From: Microbulbifer variabilis
GTDB lineage: Bacteria > Pseudomonadota > Gammaproteobacteria > Pseudomonadales > Cellvibrionaceae
DNA length: 64,000 nt
Direction of reading: 5' to 3'
NCBI RefSeq assembly: GCF_023716485.1
Contig: NZ_CP092418.1
Span: 665,001-729,000 of the forward strand
In this document: positions 51,650 through 60,882 of the stretch, piece by piece
Layout: each line of letters opens with the position of its first letter
Numbering within the stretch: position 1 is the stretch's first letter
Program-made: the position numbers and the translations under genes
The notes under the pieces: model-generated
The model's database searches: none
The model's input: only the letters and a program-made list of their open reading frames with translations
What the model was told of the DNA's origin: nothing

Positions 51650-53011
51650 TCAGCGCCCAATGGTTGAAGAACACCGGTTTACAATGGTTTGCTCATCCAG
51701 TTTTCCGTAAAAGCGTGGTCCAAAAGTGAAGGGGAATGCGGGCACCAATTGGGCGTCATCGCTAAGTGTGACAGTCAAGTGATAATGGTAGCCGCGTTCT
51801 TCATCTGTATGGCCGTTGTACTGGTCCAGGTATGCATCACCCTGGGCTGACAGTTCAGGATCCCAGTAATAGTCTTCGTAAAAAAAGCCGGCCGTAGTAT
51901 CGAATTCGTTACCGGATAGGGAGGTATAACTGCCGTTGGTGGATGGGCCGGTATTGTTGGTATTTGCAACGCCCTTGCTAGTGTCGTATTCGTCAACCAA
52001 TAGGCATGAGCGCTCGCCGGCGACGCCACAACCGGTTTCTGAGCTGGGATCGTCGTAGTCGCGTATTGCCCAGCTGCTTATTGCCAATTGTCCGTCGCCT
52101 TCCCAGGGCCCATAAATCGGGTAGCCGTCGGCGGTATAACCATAAATTGGTGAGTGGGCATCACCTACATCCCCCACCAGATTTGCCAGGCAGTCGCTGT
52201 AGAAATGATGATGGTAATCACCGTTGGCGGCATGACCACCACAGACATCCACATCATAGACTTCGGCCAGAGGGGCTAGGGTGTGCCAGGTGTTGTTGAC
52301 AGACTGGCCGTCGCTCCACTGATAGATAGAGGTGCCATTTACCCAGTAGCCCTGCACGCCGAGGCTAGTTTCACAGTCCTCTGTTGCAGCTTCCGGGGAT
52401 TTGGGGATGTAGCCCTGATGCGAGACATTCTCCGGGCAGACAGGGCCGGGGGGCCAGAAGCCATAGCCTGCTTCGGCACCACAGGAGGCGTTGCTGCGAT
52501 AACCGATATCCTGACCAAAACTGATGAAGTCACCCAGTTGAACATTGGGGCTGCCGTTTAGGAAATCACTGTTAACCTTGGGGCGGGTGAGCAGGGCACT
52601 GAGGATATTTTCGGTGATCAGAATTTCGTAGTCGGGAATTCCGCTTGCGGATACCCGGGTGTATTCCTTGCCGCTTACAGTAACAGATTCAACACTCTGC
52701 ACATTGACCAGAACTTGCTCATTACTGTTGTTCTCGTAGATATAGGGCGCGCGCTCTCCGGTGGTATTGACGACCCAGACCCCAGTGTCTTCCGTACTGC
52801 TGTCGCCTCCTCCAGTGTCTTCGTCCCCATTGCTGTCATCACCGCTGTTGCTGCCGGTTGAGGAATCACTGCCCTCGCTGCTGATTTCTGTATCAGAGGA
52901 AGAACTCCCTCCGCCACCGCATCCCTGTAAGGCACCGGTGATCAGTGTAAGGGCGATGGCGCAGGATAAAAGCGAGCGCTGGTCCGGGAGGAGCATTTCT
53001 ATTCTTTTCAT
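51650..53011 (-). CDS. YHYH-domain lipoprotein 1
   Basis: About 453 residues from ATG 53011. The signal ends at lipobox LQGC (Cys31), followed by a Ser/Gly/Asp-rich linker and a large YHYH domain with CGGHAANGDYHHHFYSD and GYHYHLTVT. YHYH proteins are found in environmental bacteria, and their biochemical role is not established. It is closely similar to the next gene (53431-54768), so the two arose by tandem duplication. Confidence 0.85.
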   Translation of the reverse strand: MKRIEMLLPDQRSLLSCAIALTLITGALQGCGGGGSSSSDTEISSEGSDSSTGSNSGDDSNGDEDTGGGDSSTEDTGVWVVNTTGERAPYIYENNSNEQVLVNVQSVESVTVSGKEYTRVSASGIPDYEILITENILSALLTRPKVNSDFLNGSPNVQLGDFISFGQDIGYRSNASCGAEAGYGFWPPGPVCPENVSHQGYIPKSPEAATEDCETSLGVQGYWVNGTSIYQWSDGQSVNNTWHTLAPLAEVYDVDVCGGHAANGDYHHHFYSDCLANLVGDVGDAHSPIYGYTADGYPIYGPWEGDGQLAISSWAIRDYDDPSSETGCGVAGERSCLLVDEYDTSKGVANTNNTGPSTNGSYTSLSGNEFDTTAGFFYEDYYWDPELSAQGDAYLDQYNGHTDEERGYHYHLTVTLSDDAQLVPAFPFTFGPRFYGKLDEQTIVNRCSSTIGR

Positions 53012-53430
53012 GGGTAACCCTGACATCTAGGGAGAAGCCACCTGAAAGTACTGAAGAAAAGAGGACAAAATATGGACAATATGGGGGCTTGCACAGCTGG
53101 TTTTCCCGATGAGAAATGCCTTTCACTATTGCACTAAAACAGACCATTGCGTGAAAGCGGCTATGTCTGCAAAAACCTTTCTCCCCAATGGATATGGGGA
53201 AGTCATTCATTCCCCCTTTGCCGATTTTTTAACGCGATGAAAAAATATGATGCCGCTCTCTGGCAGAGATCGATACTGTTAAATTTTGCAAAGTTTGCCT
53301 TGGGGAATAGTCTTCAAGCGTAGTGACAGTTGTGGGGGTGAGATTGCCAACCACGCTGGGGGGAATCCCGCAGCGCGGTTTAATTGCAGCAGCGCATAAA
53401 ATTAAATGCAAAACCTTAAGGTGTTTCGGC
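53012..53430. other. Intergenic region between the two YHYH genes
   Basis: No gene is seen on either strand. The right part contains GC-rich stretches but no clear terminator or promoter. Confidence 0.5.
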
Positions 53431-54768
53431 TTACCTTGGTGGGGGCCCCGGCGGAGTACCGCCCCCGACCTCATCGGAACAGACACTGACGATCGTCTGG
53501 CTATCCAGCTTGCCGTAGAAGCGCGGCCCGAAGGTATAGGGAAAGGCTGGAATAAGCTGCCCGTCTTCGGCCTGGGTCACGGTGAGGTGATAGTGGTAAC
53601 CGCGTTCACTATCGCTGTGACCGTTGTATTGATCCAGATAGGCACCGCCGAGCGCAGTAAGGACGCTGTCCCAATAATAATCCTCATAGAAAAAACCAGA
53701 CCTGGTAATAAACGTATTGCCCGATAGAGAAGTGAAAATATCACTGGTACTGGGGCCTCTATTGTTTAGTACTTCAGTGCCTTTAGTGAAATCGTACTCA
53801 TCGATCAACAAGCAGCTGCGCTCCCCGGCTATGCCGCAACCACTCGGTGCGCTGGGGTCGTCGTAATTGCGAATGGCCCAGCTGCTTATGGCCAGTTCTC
53901 CATCGGCTTCCCAGGGGCCGTAGATGGGATAGCCATCGGCGGTAAAGCCGTAAATCGGGGAGTGAGTACCGCCTGAGTCCCCAACCAGATCCGCCAGGCA
54001 GCGGCTGTAAAAATGGTGATGGTAATCCCCCCTAGCCGCATGGCCTCCGCAGATATCTACATCGTACTTTTCTGCCACCGGTGCCAAGGTGTGCCAAGTG
54101 CCATCCACTACCTGGCCATCGCTCCACTGATAGATGGAAGTGCCGTTGACCCAGTAGCCCTGTGCTCCAAGCCCGCTTTCACAGTTTTCATCGGACATTT
54201 CTGGTGCCAGTGGGAAGTAGCCTTGGTGAGAGACGTTCTCAGGGCACACGGGACCGGGAGGCCAGTAGCCGTATCCCGCACTCGTAGCACAACTCTGCGT
54301 GTTACTGCGGTAGCCGATATCCTGGCCAAAGCTGACGACATCGCCAACCTGCACAATGGGGCTACCGCTGACGAAATCAGTGGCGGCCTTGGGGCGATTG
54401 ATCAGCCAACCGTATAGGTTGTCGGTGATTTCGGTTTCGTAATCGGGGATACCTGTCGCCGTTACCAGAGTGTAATCTTTGCCGTCCACCATGACTGACT
54501 CCACACTCTGGATGTTCACCAATACCTGTTCGTTGCTATCGCTTTCGTAGATATAGGGTGCGCGGACGCCAGTGGTGTTCAGAATCCAGGGCTCGTGGTT
54601 CCCGTTGTTACCGCCGCCATTATCTCCGGAATCATCTTTTGGAGGGGTATCGGGGTCGTCCTGATCGCAGCCCATTAGGCTTGTTGAAACCAGGGTCGAG
54701 AGTAGAGCTGACAGGACTGTGTTGCGCCACAGTTGCCAGCGAAGCGATGCACTTTCCTTTTCTTGCAT
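53431..54768 (-). CDS. YHYH-domain lipoprotein 2
   Basis: This 445-residue protein has a lipobox LMGC (Cys34) after a long basic N-terminus, an Asp/Gly-rich linker, and a YHYH domain nearly parallel to its neighbour (CGGHAARGDYHHHFYSRCL, GYHYHLTVTQ). An AAGGACGG ribosome site precedes the start. The linker and C-terminal tail (GGGTPPGPPPR) differ most between the copies. Confidence 0.85.
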   Translation of the reverse strand: MQEKESASLRWQLWRNTVLSALLSTLVSTSLMGCDQDDPDTPPKDDSGDNGGGNNGNHEPWILNTTGVRAPYIYESDSNEQVLVNIQSVESVMVDGKDYTLVTATGIPDYETEITDNLYGWLINRPKAATDFVSGSPIVQVGDVVSFGQDIGYRSNTQSCATSAGYGYWPPGPVCPENVSHQGYFPLAPEMSDENCESGLGAQGYWVNGTSIYQWSDGQVVDGTWHTLAPVAEKYDVDICGGHAARGDYHHHFYSRCLADLVGDSGGTHSPIYGFTADGYPIYGPWEADGELAISSWAIRNYDDPSAPSGCGIAGERSCLLIDEYDFTKGTEVLNNRGPSTSDIFTSLSGNTFITRSGFFYEDYYWDSVLTALGGAYLDQYNGHSDSERGYHYHLTVTQAEDGQLIPAFPYTFGPRFYGKLDSQTIVSVCSDEVGGGTPPGPPPR

Positions 54769-54999
54769 AAATCACCGTCCTTGCTGCGGAGTAAGTAGGC
54801 GTGACCGGACTCTGGGTTCGGCCACGGCTGAAACTAACGTGCAAAGTGGGAAGTAATATGCAAGCTCACTAGTGTGGCGGATAATTCATTATGAAGTGCG
54901 GCAGAGCCAAATACAGCGCTGTAAAGTTGAACAAGAGGCAGCCTCATGGACGGGAGAGTTGCGCAATGAGGCTGTCGCTTGCGTTTTCCTGAACTGAAA

Positions 55000-56382
55000 T
55001 TAACTGGCCGATAGGGGTTCTGTTGTGTCGACTTCCGCACTGCGCTTGCTGGTATCGTGGCGCAGCCACCACCAGGATAGGGCGCCAAGCAACAGGTTGG
55101 ATGCGGCGGTAGCGGCAAACAATCCGGTCATGCCCCAGAAATAGTTGCCGACCCACGCTAGGGGGAGATAGATACCGAGTACCCGCAAGAAAGAGATCAT
55201 GGTTGCAGGCAATGGCCGACCCAGGCCGTTGAAGGCGGCATTGGCCGACATTACAAAACCGTAACCGGCATAGCTAAACGGCACCAGGCTCAGGTAGGCG
55301 ACAGCCACGGCGATAACTTCTGGGGAGTCGCTGAACAGGCGCACTACTGGCTCGCCGATCAAATAAAGCAGCACCGCCAACCCCGTCCCCAGTATCAGGC
55401 AGAAACGTGCCAATACACTGACGGTTTCCCGCAGCCGGTCGGTGTTGCCGGCCCCGGCGTTTTGTCCCATAAAGGGGCCGACGACTGCAGAAAGTGCATA
55501 AAAAATAATCAGGGCGACTGGCTCGATACGCAGTGCCACGCCGAGTCCGGCCACAGCCTCGTCGCCGTGTACGGCCACCAGTGCTACTACAACACCGCCG
55601 GCCATGGGGATAATGACATTGGTGAGTACCGCCGGCAGCCCCACGGCGAGGACTTTGCGCCAGGATTCGACTAGGGTACCGAAGTGCCATTGGGGCGCGG
55701 CCACAAGATTTTCCCGGCGGATCAAATAATAGAAGGCGAAGAAGAAACTGATGGCGCGCACGATGACAGTGGCGATCGCTGCGCCCTGTAATTCCAGCCG
55801 GGGAAACCCTAGCAGGCCGAAAATCAGAATAGGATCGAGGATCACATTGAACAGGGCCACCCCCACCATGATTCGACCGGTCAGCGCGCTGTTGCCGATA
55901 GCGCGCAGAGCCGAAAGGGCAATGGTGGGGACTATCACGAAGATGGTGCCGATGTACCAGGGCACCATGTAGTCCTCAATCAGTGGCATCAGCTCTTCGC
56001 TGGCACCGAGCAGGGAAAACAGAGGGCGAATGCTCAACAAGCCGGCGACAGTAATCAGCAGAGAAATGAGGAGCGCCAATACTGAGGCGTCTGTTACTAA
56101 TCTGCGCACATTCCCTACATCTCCGGCACCGTAGGCACGGGCTACCGCGGAGGAGGTGCCGGCGCCGAGACCAATGGAGAAACTGTTGATGACCATTACA
56201 ACCGGGAAGGTGAAGCTCATAGCCGCTAGAGGGGCACTGCCCAGCTGTGAGACAAAATAGGTATCCACGATATTGAAGGACATTACCGCGAGGATACCCC
56301 ACACCATGGGCAGAGCCAGTCTCTGCAGGTGGCCGGAAACCGAGCCTTCTAGGAGTGAGGGACTGCTTTTAGATAGCGACAT
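55000..56382 (-). CDS. MATE-family multidrug/sodium exporter
   Basis: About 460 residues from ATG 56382, twelve hydrophobic segments, with the family start (LALPMVWGILAVMSFNIVDTYFVSQLGSAPLAAMSF) and the second-half repeat (VGLPAVLTNVIIPMAGGVVVALVAVHG). MATE proteins export cationic compounds in exchange for Na+ or H+. The substrate is unknown. Confidence 0.9.
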   Translation of the reverse strand: MSLSKSSPSLLEGSVSGHLQRLALPMVWGILAVMSFNIVDTYFVSQLGSAPLAAMSFTFPVVMVINSFSIGLGAGTSSAVARAYGAGDVGNVRRLVTDASVLALLISLLITVAGLLSIRPLFSLLGASEELMPLIEDYMVPWYIGTIFVIVPTIALSALRAIGNSALTGRIMVGVALFNVILDPILIFGLLGFPRLELQGAAIATVIVRAISFFFAFYYLIRRENLVAAPQWHFGTLVESWRKVLAVGLPAVLTNVIIPMAGGVVVALVAVHGDEAVAGLGVALRIEPVALIIFYALSAVVGPFMGQNAGAGNTDRLRETVSVLARFCLILGTGLAVLLYLIGEPVVRLFSDSPEVIAVAVAYLSLVPFSYAGYGFVMSANAAFNGLGRPLPATMISFLRVLGIYLPLAWVGNYFWGMTGLFAATAASNLLLGALSWWWLRHDTSKRSAEVDTTEPLSAS

Positions 56383-56535
56383 TCGATAACTCTTTCCAAC
56401 AAATCGGTTGTTTGGGCAGATTTTCTGATACTGCTCAGGCAATGAAGATATGGTTCGGCAGCATCCCCTGCGGAAAACTGCGTGGGATGGCACGGCGAGA
56501 AATTTGGGCCAAAAACGCCCGCTGACTGTTTTAAG

Positions 56536-57009
56536 CTACGGTTGCGGCTCTGCCAGGGCGAGGCTCATGAGTACAGCATTCTCGCGTTTGCCGTTTTCCG
56601 CGGGATAGTAATTCTTGCGCAAGCCATCCTCAGAAAAACCCAGTTTGCGATAGAGTGACTGCGCGGCGAGATTGGAGGCCCGCACCTCCAGCAATAGCCG
56701 CCGGATATCTTTGTGTCGCTCGTCGATAAGGCGGCGCAACAGCGTTTCCGCCAAGCCATGCCGGCGCCACTGGGGTACCACGGCCACATCGAGAATTTCC
56801 GCTTCGTCAAACAGCTGGCTGATTACACAGCAGGCGACAGTCTCATTGCCACTGCTGAGAAGCCAGCACTGGTGCCCGTCTTTTAGGCTTTGCAGATATT
56901 GTGTCTCACTCCAGGGGTGGCTGTGGGCACTGAGCGCCAGATTGGCCAGAGCGGCACAGTCAGTCTCCTCGGCGAGACGTAAATCCAATTTGGTGTTGGA
57001 CAACATCAT
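56536..57009 (-). CDS. rimI: Ribosomal protein S18 alanine N-acetyltransferase, RimI-like
   Basis: About 157 residues, ATG overlapping the upstream stop (TGATG). The GNAT core is complete: ILDVAVVPQWRRHGLAETLLRRLI (acetyl-CoA site) and LLEVRASNLAAQSLYRKLGFSEDGLRKNYYP. The holD-like/rimI pairing is the same as in E. coli, which supports RimI over other GNAT enzymes. Confidence 0.88.
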   Translation of the reverse strand: MMLSNTKLDLRLAEETDCAALANLALSAHSHPWSETQYLQSLKDGHQCWLLSSGNETVACCVISQLFDEAEILDVAVVPQWRRHGLAETLLRRLIDERHKDIRRLLLEVRASNLAAQSLYRKLGFSEDGLRKNYYPAENGKRENAVLMSLALAEPQP

Positions 57010-57779
57010 TGAGCGCGGGTCTCTGCGGGATAGGCTTTGCGCAGCAGCTGCCAGAGTTCGCGCTTGCGTTGCGGCTGTTGTAGCAGTTGCGACAGACTGG
57101 GGATGGAAAGGATGCGTATACCATCCCAGTGGTTGATATCGCTTTCCAGGGGCTGAGGTGTACAGAATTCCTGTGCTTCTTGCCCCATCAACCAGATCGA
57201 CCGCACTGGATAGCGCGAGCAGGAGGCCTCCAGCCAACTGGAAAAGGTATCGCGGGCCTCCGAGGCGTCTGCCGCCGGGCCGAAGCGGTTTTCTGCCATT
57301 GGCCAATGCAGACGCTCTTGCTGGCGCGGTAGCTCGTGCCAGTTAAGCGCTCGAACGATATTGCCGAACAGAGACTCCAGTGGCAGTGCGGCACCGGGCT
57401 CGTGGCTGTCTACTGCCAGCAGGGTTTCGCCGAGACGCCAGCAGTTGAGCACAAAGGGTTTCACTTGCTGGCTCGGCGCTGCCACCGGTATGGCAATAGT
57501 AGGTTTTACCGGAGCCTGTACATTTGTCGAGCTAGTTAGTGCGTTGATCTCCGCCGCGACAGTATCACGCTCTTTGGTTGCCGGTGCGTCAATAATCTGT
57601 GCCGCAGACTGCGGCAGGGGGTTGCTAGCTAATGGCAGCGGCTGGTCAGTAGCGGTATCAGGCTCCGCCGGCGGCAGCTTGGCCTGGCGGGGCTCGGGAG
57701 CGAGCGGTAATACAAAGCGCGGCACATAGCTGGCTATACCCAGTACCGATAGATATTCCGCTCGCTGCAGCTCGTTCAC
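57006..57779 (-). CDS. HolD-like protein (DNA polymerase III psi subunit candidate)
   Basis: 257 residues. The N-terminus LQRAEYLSVLGIASYVPRFVLP matches the psi-like proteins that precede rimI in pseudomonads and relatives. A Pro/Ala-rich linker (about 40-105) joins it to a globular C-terminal domain (LLAVDSHEPGAALPLESLFGNIVRALNW). It is larger than E. coli HolD (137 residues), so the assignment rests on the N-terminus and gene order. Confidence 0.6.
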   Translation of the reverse strand: MNELQRAEYLSVLGIASYVPRFVLPLAPEPRQAKLPPAEPDTATDQPLPLASNPLPQSAAQIIDAPATKERDTVAAEINALTSSTNVQAPVKPTIAIPVAAPSQQVKPFVLNCWRLGETLLAVDSHEPGAALPLESLFGNIVRALNWHELPRQQERLHWPMAENRFGPAADASEARDTFSSWLEASCSRYPVRSIWLMGQEAQEFCTPQPLESDINHWDGIRILSIPSLSQLLQQPQRKRELWQLLRKAYPAETRAQ

Positions 57780-59315
57780 TTACACGCCCTGTTTCTTACT
57801 CTCACTGATGGCGAGCAAGTTTAACGCATCCATGTAGGCTTGTGCCGAGGCAATCAAAATATCGGTATCGGCGCCAACACCATTGACCAGACGGCCATCT
57901 CTCTCCAATCGCACGGTGACAGAGCCCTGGGAATCTGTTCCCTGAGTGACGGCGTTGACGGAATACAGTTTTAAGTCTGCGCCACTATCCACGATATGCT
58001 CGATAGCTTTGAAAGTGGCATCTACCGGTCCGCCGCCTTGAGCCTCAGTCTGGTGGGGCACACCATCGATGGATAGTTCGATAAAGGCTTGTGGCGCACT
58101 GCCGATTTTAGTGCGTACGTCCAGGTCGAGCAGCTTGAAGCGCTCGGCGGGTTCCTCGCGCAGGGCCACCAGAGAGTGCAGGTCCTCGTCGAAAATTTCG
58201 TGCTTCTTATCGGCCAGTTCCTTAAAGCGCTGGAATACCAGTTGGAACTCTTCGCCATCACTAAAGGCGATGCCCAGCTCCTCATAGCGGGCACGAACCG
58301 CGGCTCTGCCGGAATGTTTACCGAGCACCAGGCGGTTTTGCCCCCAACCCACATCTTCGGCACGCATGATTTCGTAGGTTTCGCGATGTTTGAGTACCCC
58401 GTCCTGATGGATGCCGGACTCATGGGCGAAGGCGTTGGCACCGACAATGGCCTTGTTGGGTTGTACCGGGAAGCCGGTTACCGACGAGACCATGCGTGAG
58501 GTGGGCACAATATGGCTGGTGTCGATGCCGGTGTGTACGGGGTAGAGATCCTGGCGGGTCTGTACCGCCATCACGATTTCTTCCAGAGAGGCGTTGCCGG
58601 CGCGCTCACCCAAGCCGTTGATGGTGCACTCTACCTGGCGTACGCCGTTCATAACGGCGGACAGGGAGTTGGCCACCGCCAGACCCAGGTCGTTGTGACA
58701 GTGGGTAGAAAAGATGGCTTTGTCGGAGTTGGGGACACTCTCGATAACCCGGCGGAACATGGCACCGTACTCGCCCGGTTCACCATAACCGACAGTATCG
58801 GGGATATTGATAGTGCCGGCACCAGCGGCGATCACCGCCTCGATAATACGATACATAAACTCCGGTTCAGAGCGACTGCCATCCTCCAGAGAGAATTCAA
58901 CATCGTCGGTAAACTGGCGCGCGGTCTTTACGGCTTTCACCGCTTGCTGCAGCACATCCTCCGGATCCATCTGCAGCTTGTATTGCATATGAATTGGGGA
59001 GGTGGCGATAAATGTGTGAATACGCGAGGCGTTGGCTTTTTTCAGGGCCTCTCCGGCGCGCACTATATCGGCGTTGACGGCGCGCGCGAGGCTGCAGATA
59101 CGAGACTCGGTCACGGCTTCGGCAACCGCCTGAACAGCTTCAAAATCTCCGGGGCTGGCAATGGCGAAGCCAGCTTCAATCACATCTACACGCATGCGTT
59201 CCAGCATACGGGCTATGCGCACCTTCTCCTCTTTGGTCATAGAGGCGCCGGGACTCTGCTCTCCATCGCGCAGAGTGGTATCAAAAATGACTAACTTATC
59301 TTTTTTGGTGCTCAT
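57780..59315 (-). CDS. leuA: 2-isopropylmalate synthase
   Basis: 511 residues. It joins acetyl-CoA and 2-oxoisovalerate in the first step of leucine synthesis. The family signature [21 protein letters not shown], the metal ligands in [14 protein letters not shown] and the region [19 protein letters not shown] are intact. The C-terminal regulatory domain ([31 protein letters not shown]) binds leucine for feedback inhibition. The other leu genes are not in the window. Confidence 0.93.
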   Translation of the reverse strand: MSTKKDKLVIFDTTLRDGEQSPGASMTKEEKVRIARMLERMRVDVIEAGFAIASPGDFEAVQAVAEAVTESRICSLARAVNADIVRAGEALKKANASRIHTFIATSPIHMQYKLQMDPEDVLQQAVKAVKTARQFTDDVEFSLEDGSRSEPEFMYRIIEAVIAAGAGTINIPDTVGYGEPGEYGAMFRRVIESVPNSDKAIFSTHCHNDLGLAVANSLSAVMNGVRQVECTINGLGERAGNASLEEIVMAVQTRQDLYPVHTGIDTSHIVPTSRMVSSVTGFPVQPNKAIVGANAFAHESGIHQDGVLKHRETYEIMRAEDVGWGQNRLVLGKHSGRAAVRARYEELGIAFSDGEEFQLVFQRFKELADKKHEIFDEDLHSLVALREEPAERFKLLDLDVRTKIGSAPQAFIELSIDGVPHQTEAQGGGPVDATFKAIEHIVDSGADLKLYSVNAVTQGTDSQGSVTVRLERDGRLVNGVGADTDILIASAQAYMDALNLLAISESKKQGV

Positions 59316-59712
59316 TTCTGTTTTTTCTCCTTATTTGTTTCGAGGCTAAACAAGGGGCTTCGCCGCTGTCTACGCAACGTCCAAATAAAGTTGGGAATTC
59401 TGTTGAGGGTGGGGGGGAGAAAAATTATATGCCGCGCAAGGGCAGTCGTAGCGAGGAAGCTAGGGCGAAATGGCGAGGCTGAAAAGTACAGTTGTCAGTC
59501 TTCATGTGTGGCGATACCGGCAGCGGACTGGATTTCGCATATTATGGAGGTTTTTTAAGCTTGAGGTCAATGCTTATCCTAAATATTCATTCAAATCGTT
59601 TTTTACGGGTAATTGCGTCCTAATAATTGTGCTATTTGTTGGCTTGTTTTCTCTCTTAGGGTGTTTGCCCCAAGGATGAAGGTTCCCGGGGGCGATGAGG
59701 AAAATAATGTTT
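59316..59712. other. Intergenic region upstream of leuA
   Basis: Read on the minus strand it holds TATAAT at 59427-59432, a possible leuA -10, but no leucine-rich leader peptide. A short open frame at 59470-59679 has no ribosome site and is not called. Confidence 0.45.
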
Positions 59713-60222
59713 CTACTTTGCAGTCCCTATGGGATTGCTACCTTCCAGCTTGTTTAGAAATTGCCAGAGGTCACCGTGAAGCTGTTTCACCTCAGTACGA
59801 GTAATGGCTGAGTTTTGGATGTTTTGCTGCACCCACTGCTTGGCCCGGGGCTTTAATGCCAGACCAGCACTAGTGGCAGCCACTAGAGTGACCCGTTCAT
59901 CCCATGGAGCGCGTTTTCTCTCTACCAGTCCATGTTCCTGCATGCGCTTCAAGAGGGGGGTGAGAGTGCCTGAATCGAGCATCAAGCGCTGCCCGAGAGC
60001 GCCGAGGCTTCTCTCATTATCCTTTCCGTCCTTTTCGACTTCGCAGTTTTCATCTTCACGTGCCCACTCCCAGAGCACCATCAACACAAGGTACTGGGGG
60101 TAGGTGATGCCCAGGTCTTGCAGCATGGGCTGATAGGCTTTCGTCATAGCCCTGGAGGCAGCGTAGAGGGCAAAACAGAGCTGGCGGTTGAGAGCCAGCT
60201 CGGAATCTTCGTCGCAAATCAC
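59713..60222 (-). CDS. ohrR: MarR/OhrR-type peroxide-sensing regulator
   Basis: 169 residues. LNRQLCFALYAASRAMTKAYQPMLQDLGITYPQYLVLMVLWE is the OhrR pattern, with the redox Cys16 in QLCF. The winged helix (LGALGQRLMLDSGTLTPLLKRMQEHGLVERKRAPWDERV) follows. A short acidic/Lys insert (about residues 55-70) lies before it. It follows a glutathione peroxidase with a 2-bp gap, and an OhrR-type operator lies upstream of both. Confidence 0.88.
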   Translation of the reverse strand: MICDEDSELALNRQLCFALYAASRAMTKAYQPMLQDLGITYPQYLVLMVLWEWAREDENCEVEKDGKDNERSLGALGQRLMLDSGTLTPLLKRMQEHGLVERKRAPWDERVTLVAATSAGLALKPRAKQWVQQNIQNSAITRTEVKQLHGDLWQFLNKLEGSNPIGTAK

Positions 60223-60224
60223 AG

Positions 60225-60704
60225 TTACAACATCCGCTCGATTTCTTCCTGCAGGGACTCAGGGGTGTCTTTTGGGGCGTAGCGTTTAATTTCCTTGCCA
60301 TCCTTACTGATCAGGAATTTGGTGAAGTTCCACTTGATGCCTTCGGTGCCAAGGAGGCCCGGTGCTCTTTTCTTCAGCTCCACAAACAGTGGGTGAGCCG
60401 TGGGGCCATTGACATCGAGTTTGGCGTAAACGGGAAAGCTGACGCCAAAATTCAGTTCACAGAACTCTTGGATTTCATCGTCACTGCCGGGTTCCTGTTT
60501 GCCGAACTGGTTACAGGGGAAGCCAAGCACGGTTAGGCCGCGGTCTTTATATTGATCGTAGAGGGCTTCGAGTCCTTTGTACTGCTTGGTGAATCCACAC
60601 TTGCTGGCAGTGTTTACCACAAGGATCAGTTTGCCCTTGTAGTTCTCAAGGGAAGTGGTTTCGCCGCTGGCGGTCTTTACGGGGATTGAGTAAAGGTCTG
60701 TCAT
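60225..60704 (-). CDS. Glutathione peroxidase (thiol peroxidase type)
   Basis: 159 residues with the catalytic Cys36 in NTASKCGFT, Gln66 in GFPCNQFG and Trp125-Asn126 in KWNFTKF, so the peroxidase triad is complete. Cysteine replaces selenocysteine, as is usual in bacteria. It reduces organic hydroperoxides and is co-transcribed with ohrR. Confidence 0.93.
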   Translation of the reverse strand: MTDLYSIPVKTASGETTSLENYKGKLILVVNTASKCGFTKQYKGLEALYDQYKDRGLTVLGFPCNQFGKQEPGSDDEIQEFCELNFGVSFPVYAKLDVNGPTAHPLFVELKKRAPGLLGTEGIKWNFTKFLISKDGKEIKRYAPKDTPESLQEEIERML

Positions 60705-60730
60705 GGTGTGCTCCGCTTTTTAAGTTGTGC

Positions 60731-60743
60731 ACAATTTAATTGT
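60731..60743 (-). promoter_or_regulatory. OhrR operator upstream of gpx-ohrR
   Basis: ACAATT-T-AATTGT is a perfect palindrome equal to the core of known OhrR boxes (tacaattnaattgta). It lies 27 bp upstream of the peroxidase start. Confidence 0.82.
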
Positions 60744-60812
60744 GGGCAATATAAAAAGCAAGGCTTTTTCAACTCAATGAATATAGGTGAGTTTAAGCAT
60801 GGGGTTTATTAT

Positions 60813-60831
60813 GAGAATGATTATCAATAAT
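60813..60831 (+). promoter_or_regulatory. Fur box upstream of the iron permease
   Basis: gagaatgattatcaataat fits the Fur consensus gataatgataatcattatc at most positions and lies 52 bp before the cytochrome/FTR1 start, so iron repression is expected. Confidence 0.82.
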
Positions 60832-60882
60832 ATTGTGCGCTCCATAACGAATATTGTTTGTAGCAACTGAAAAGGACACTCC

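Noticed and set aside
59470..59679. A plus-strand frame of 69 codons between leuA and ohrR
   Set aside because: It has no ribosome site or promoter and lies between convergent or leftward genes with no conserved pattern.
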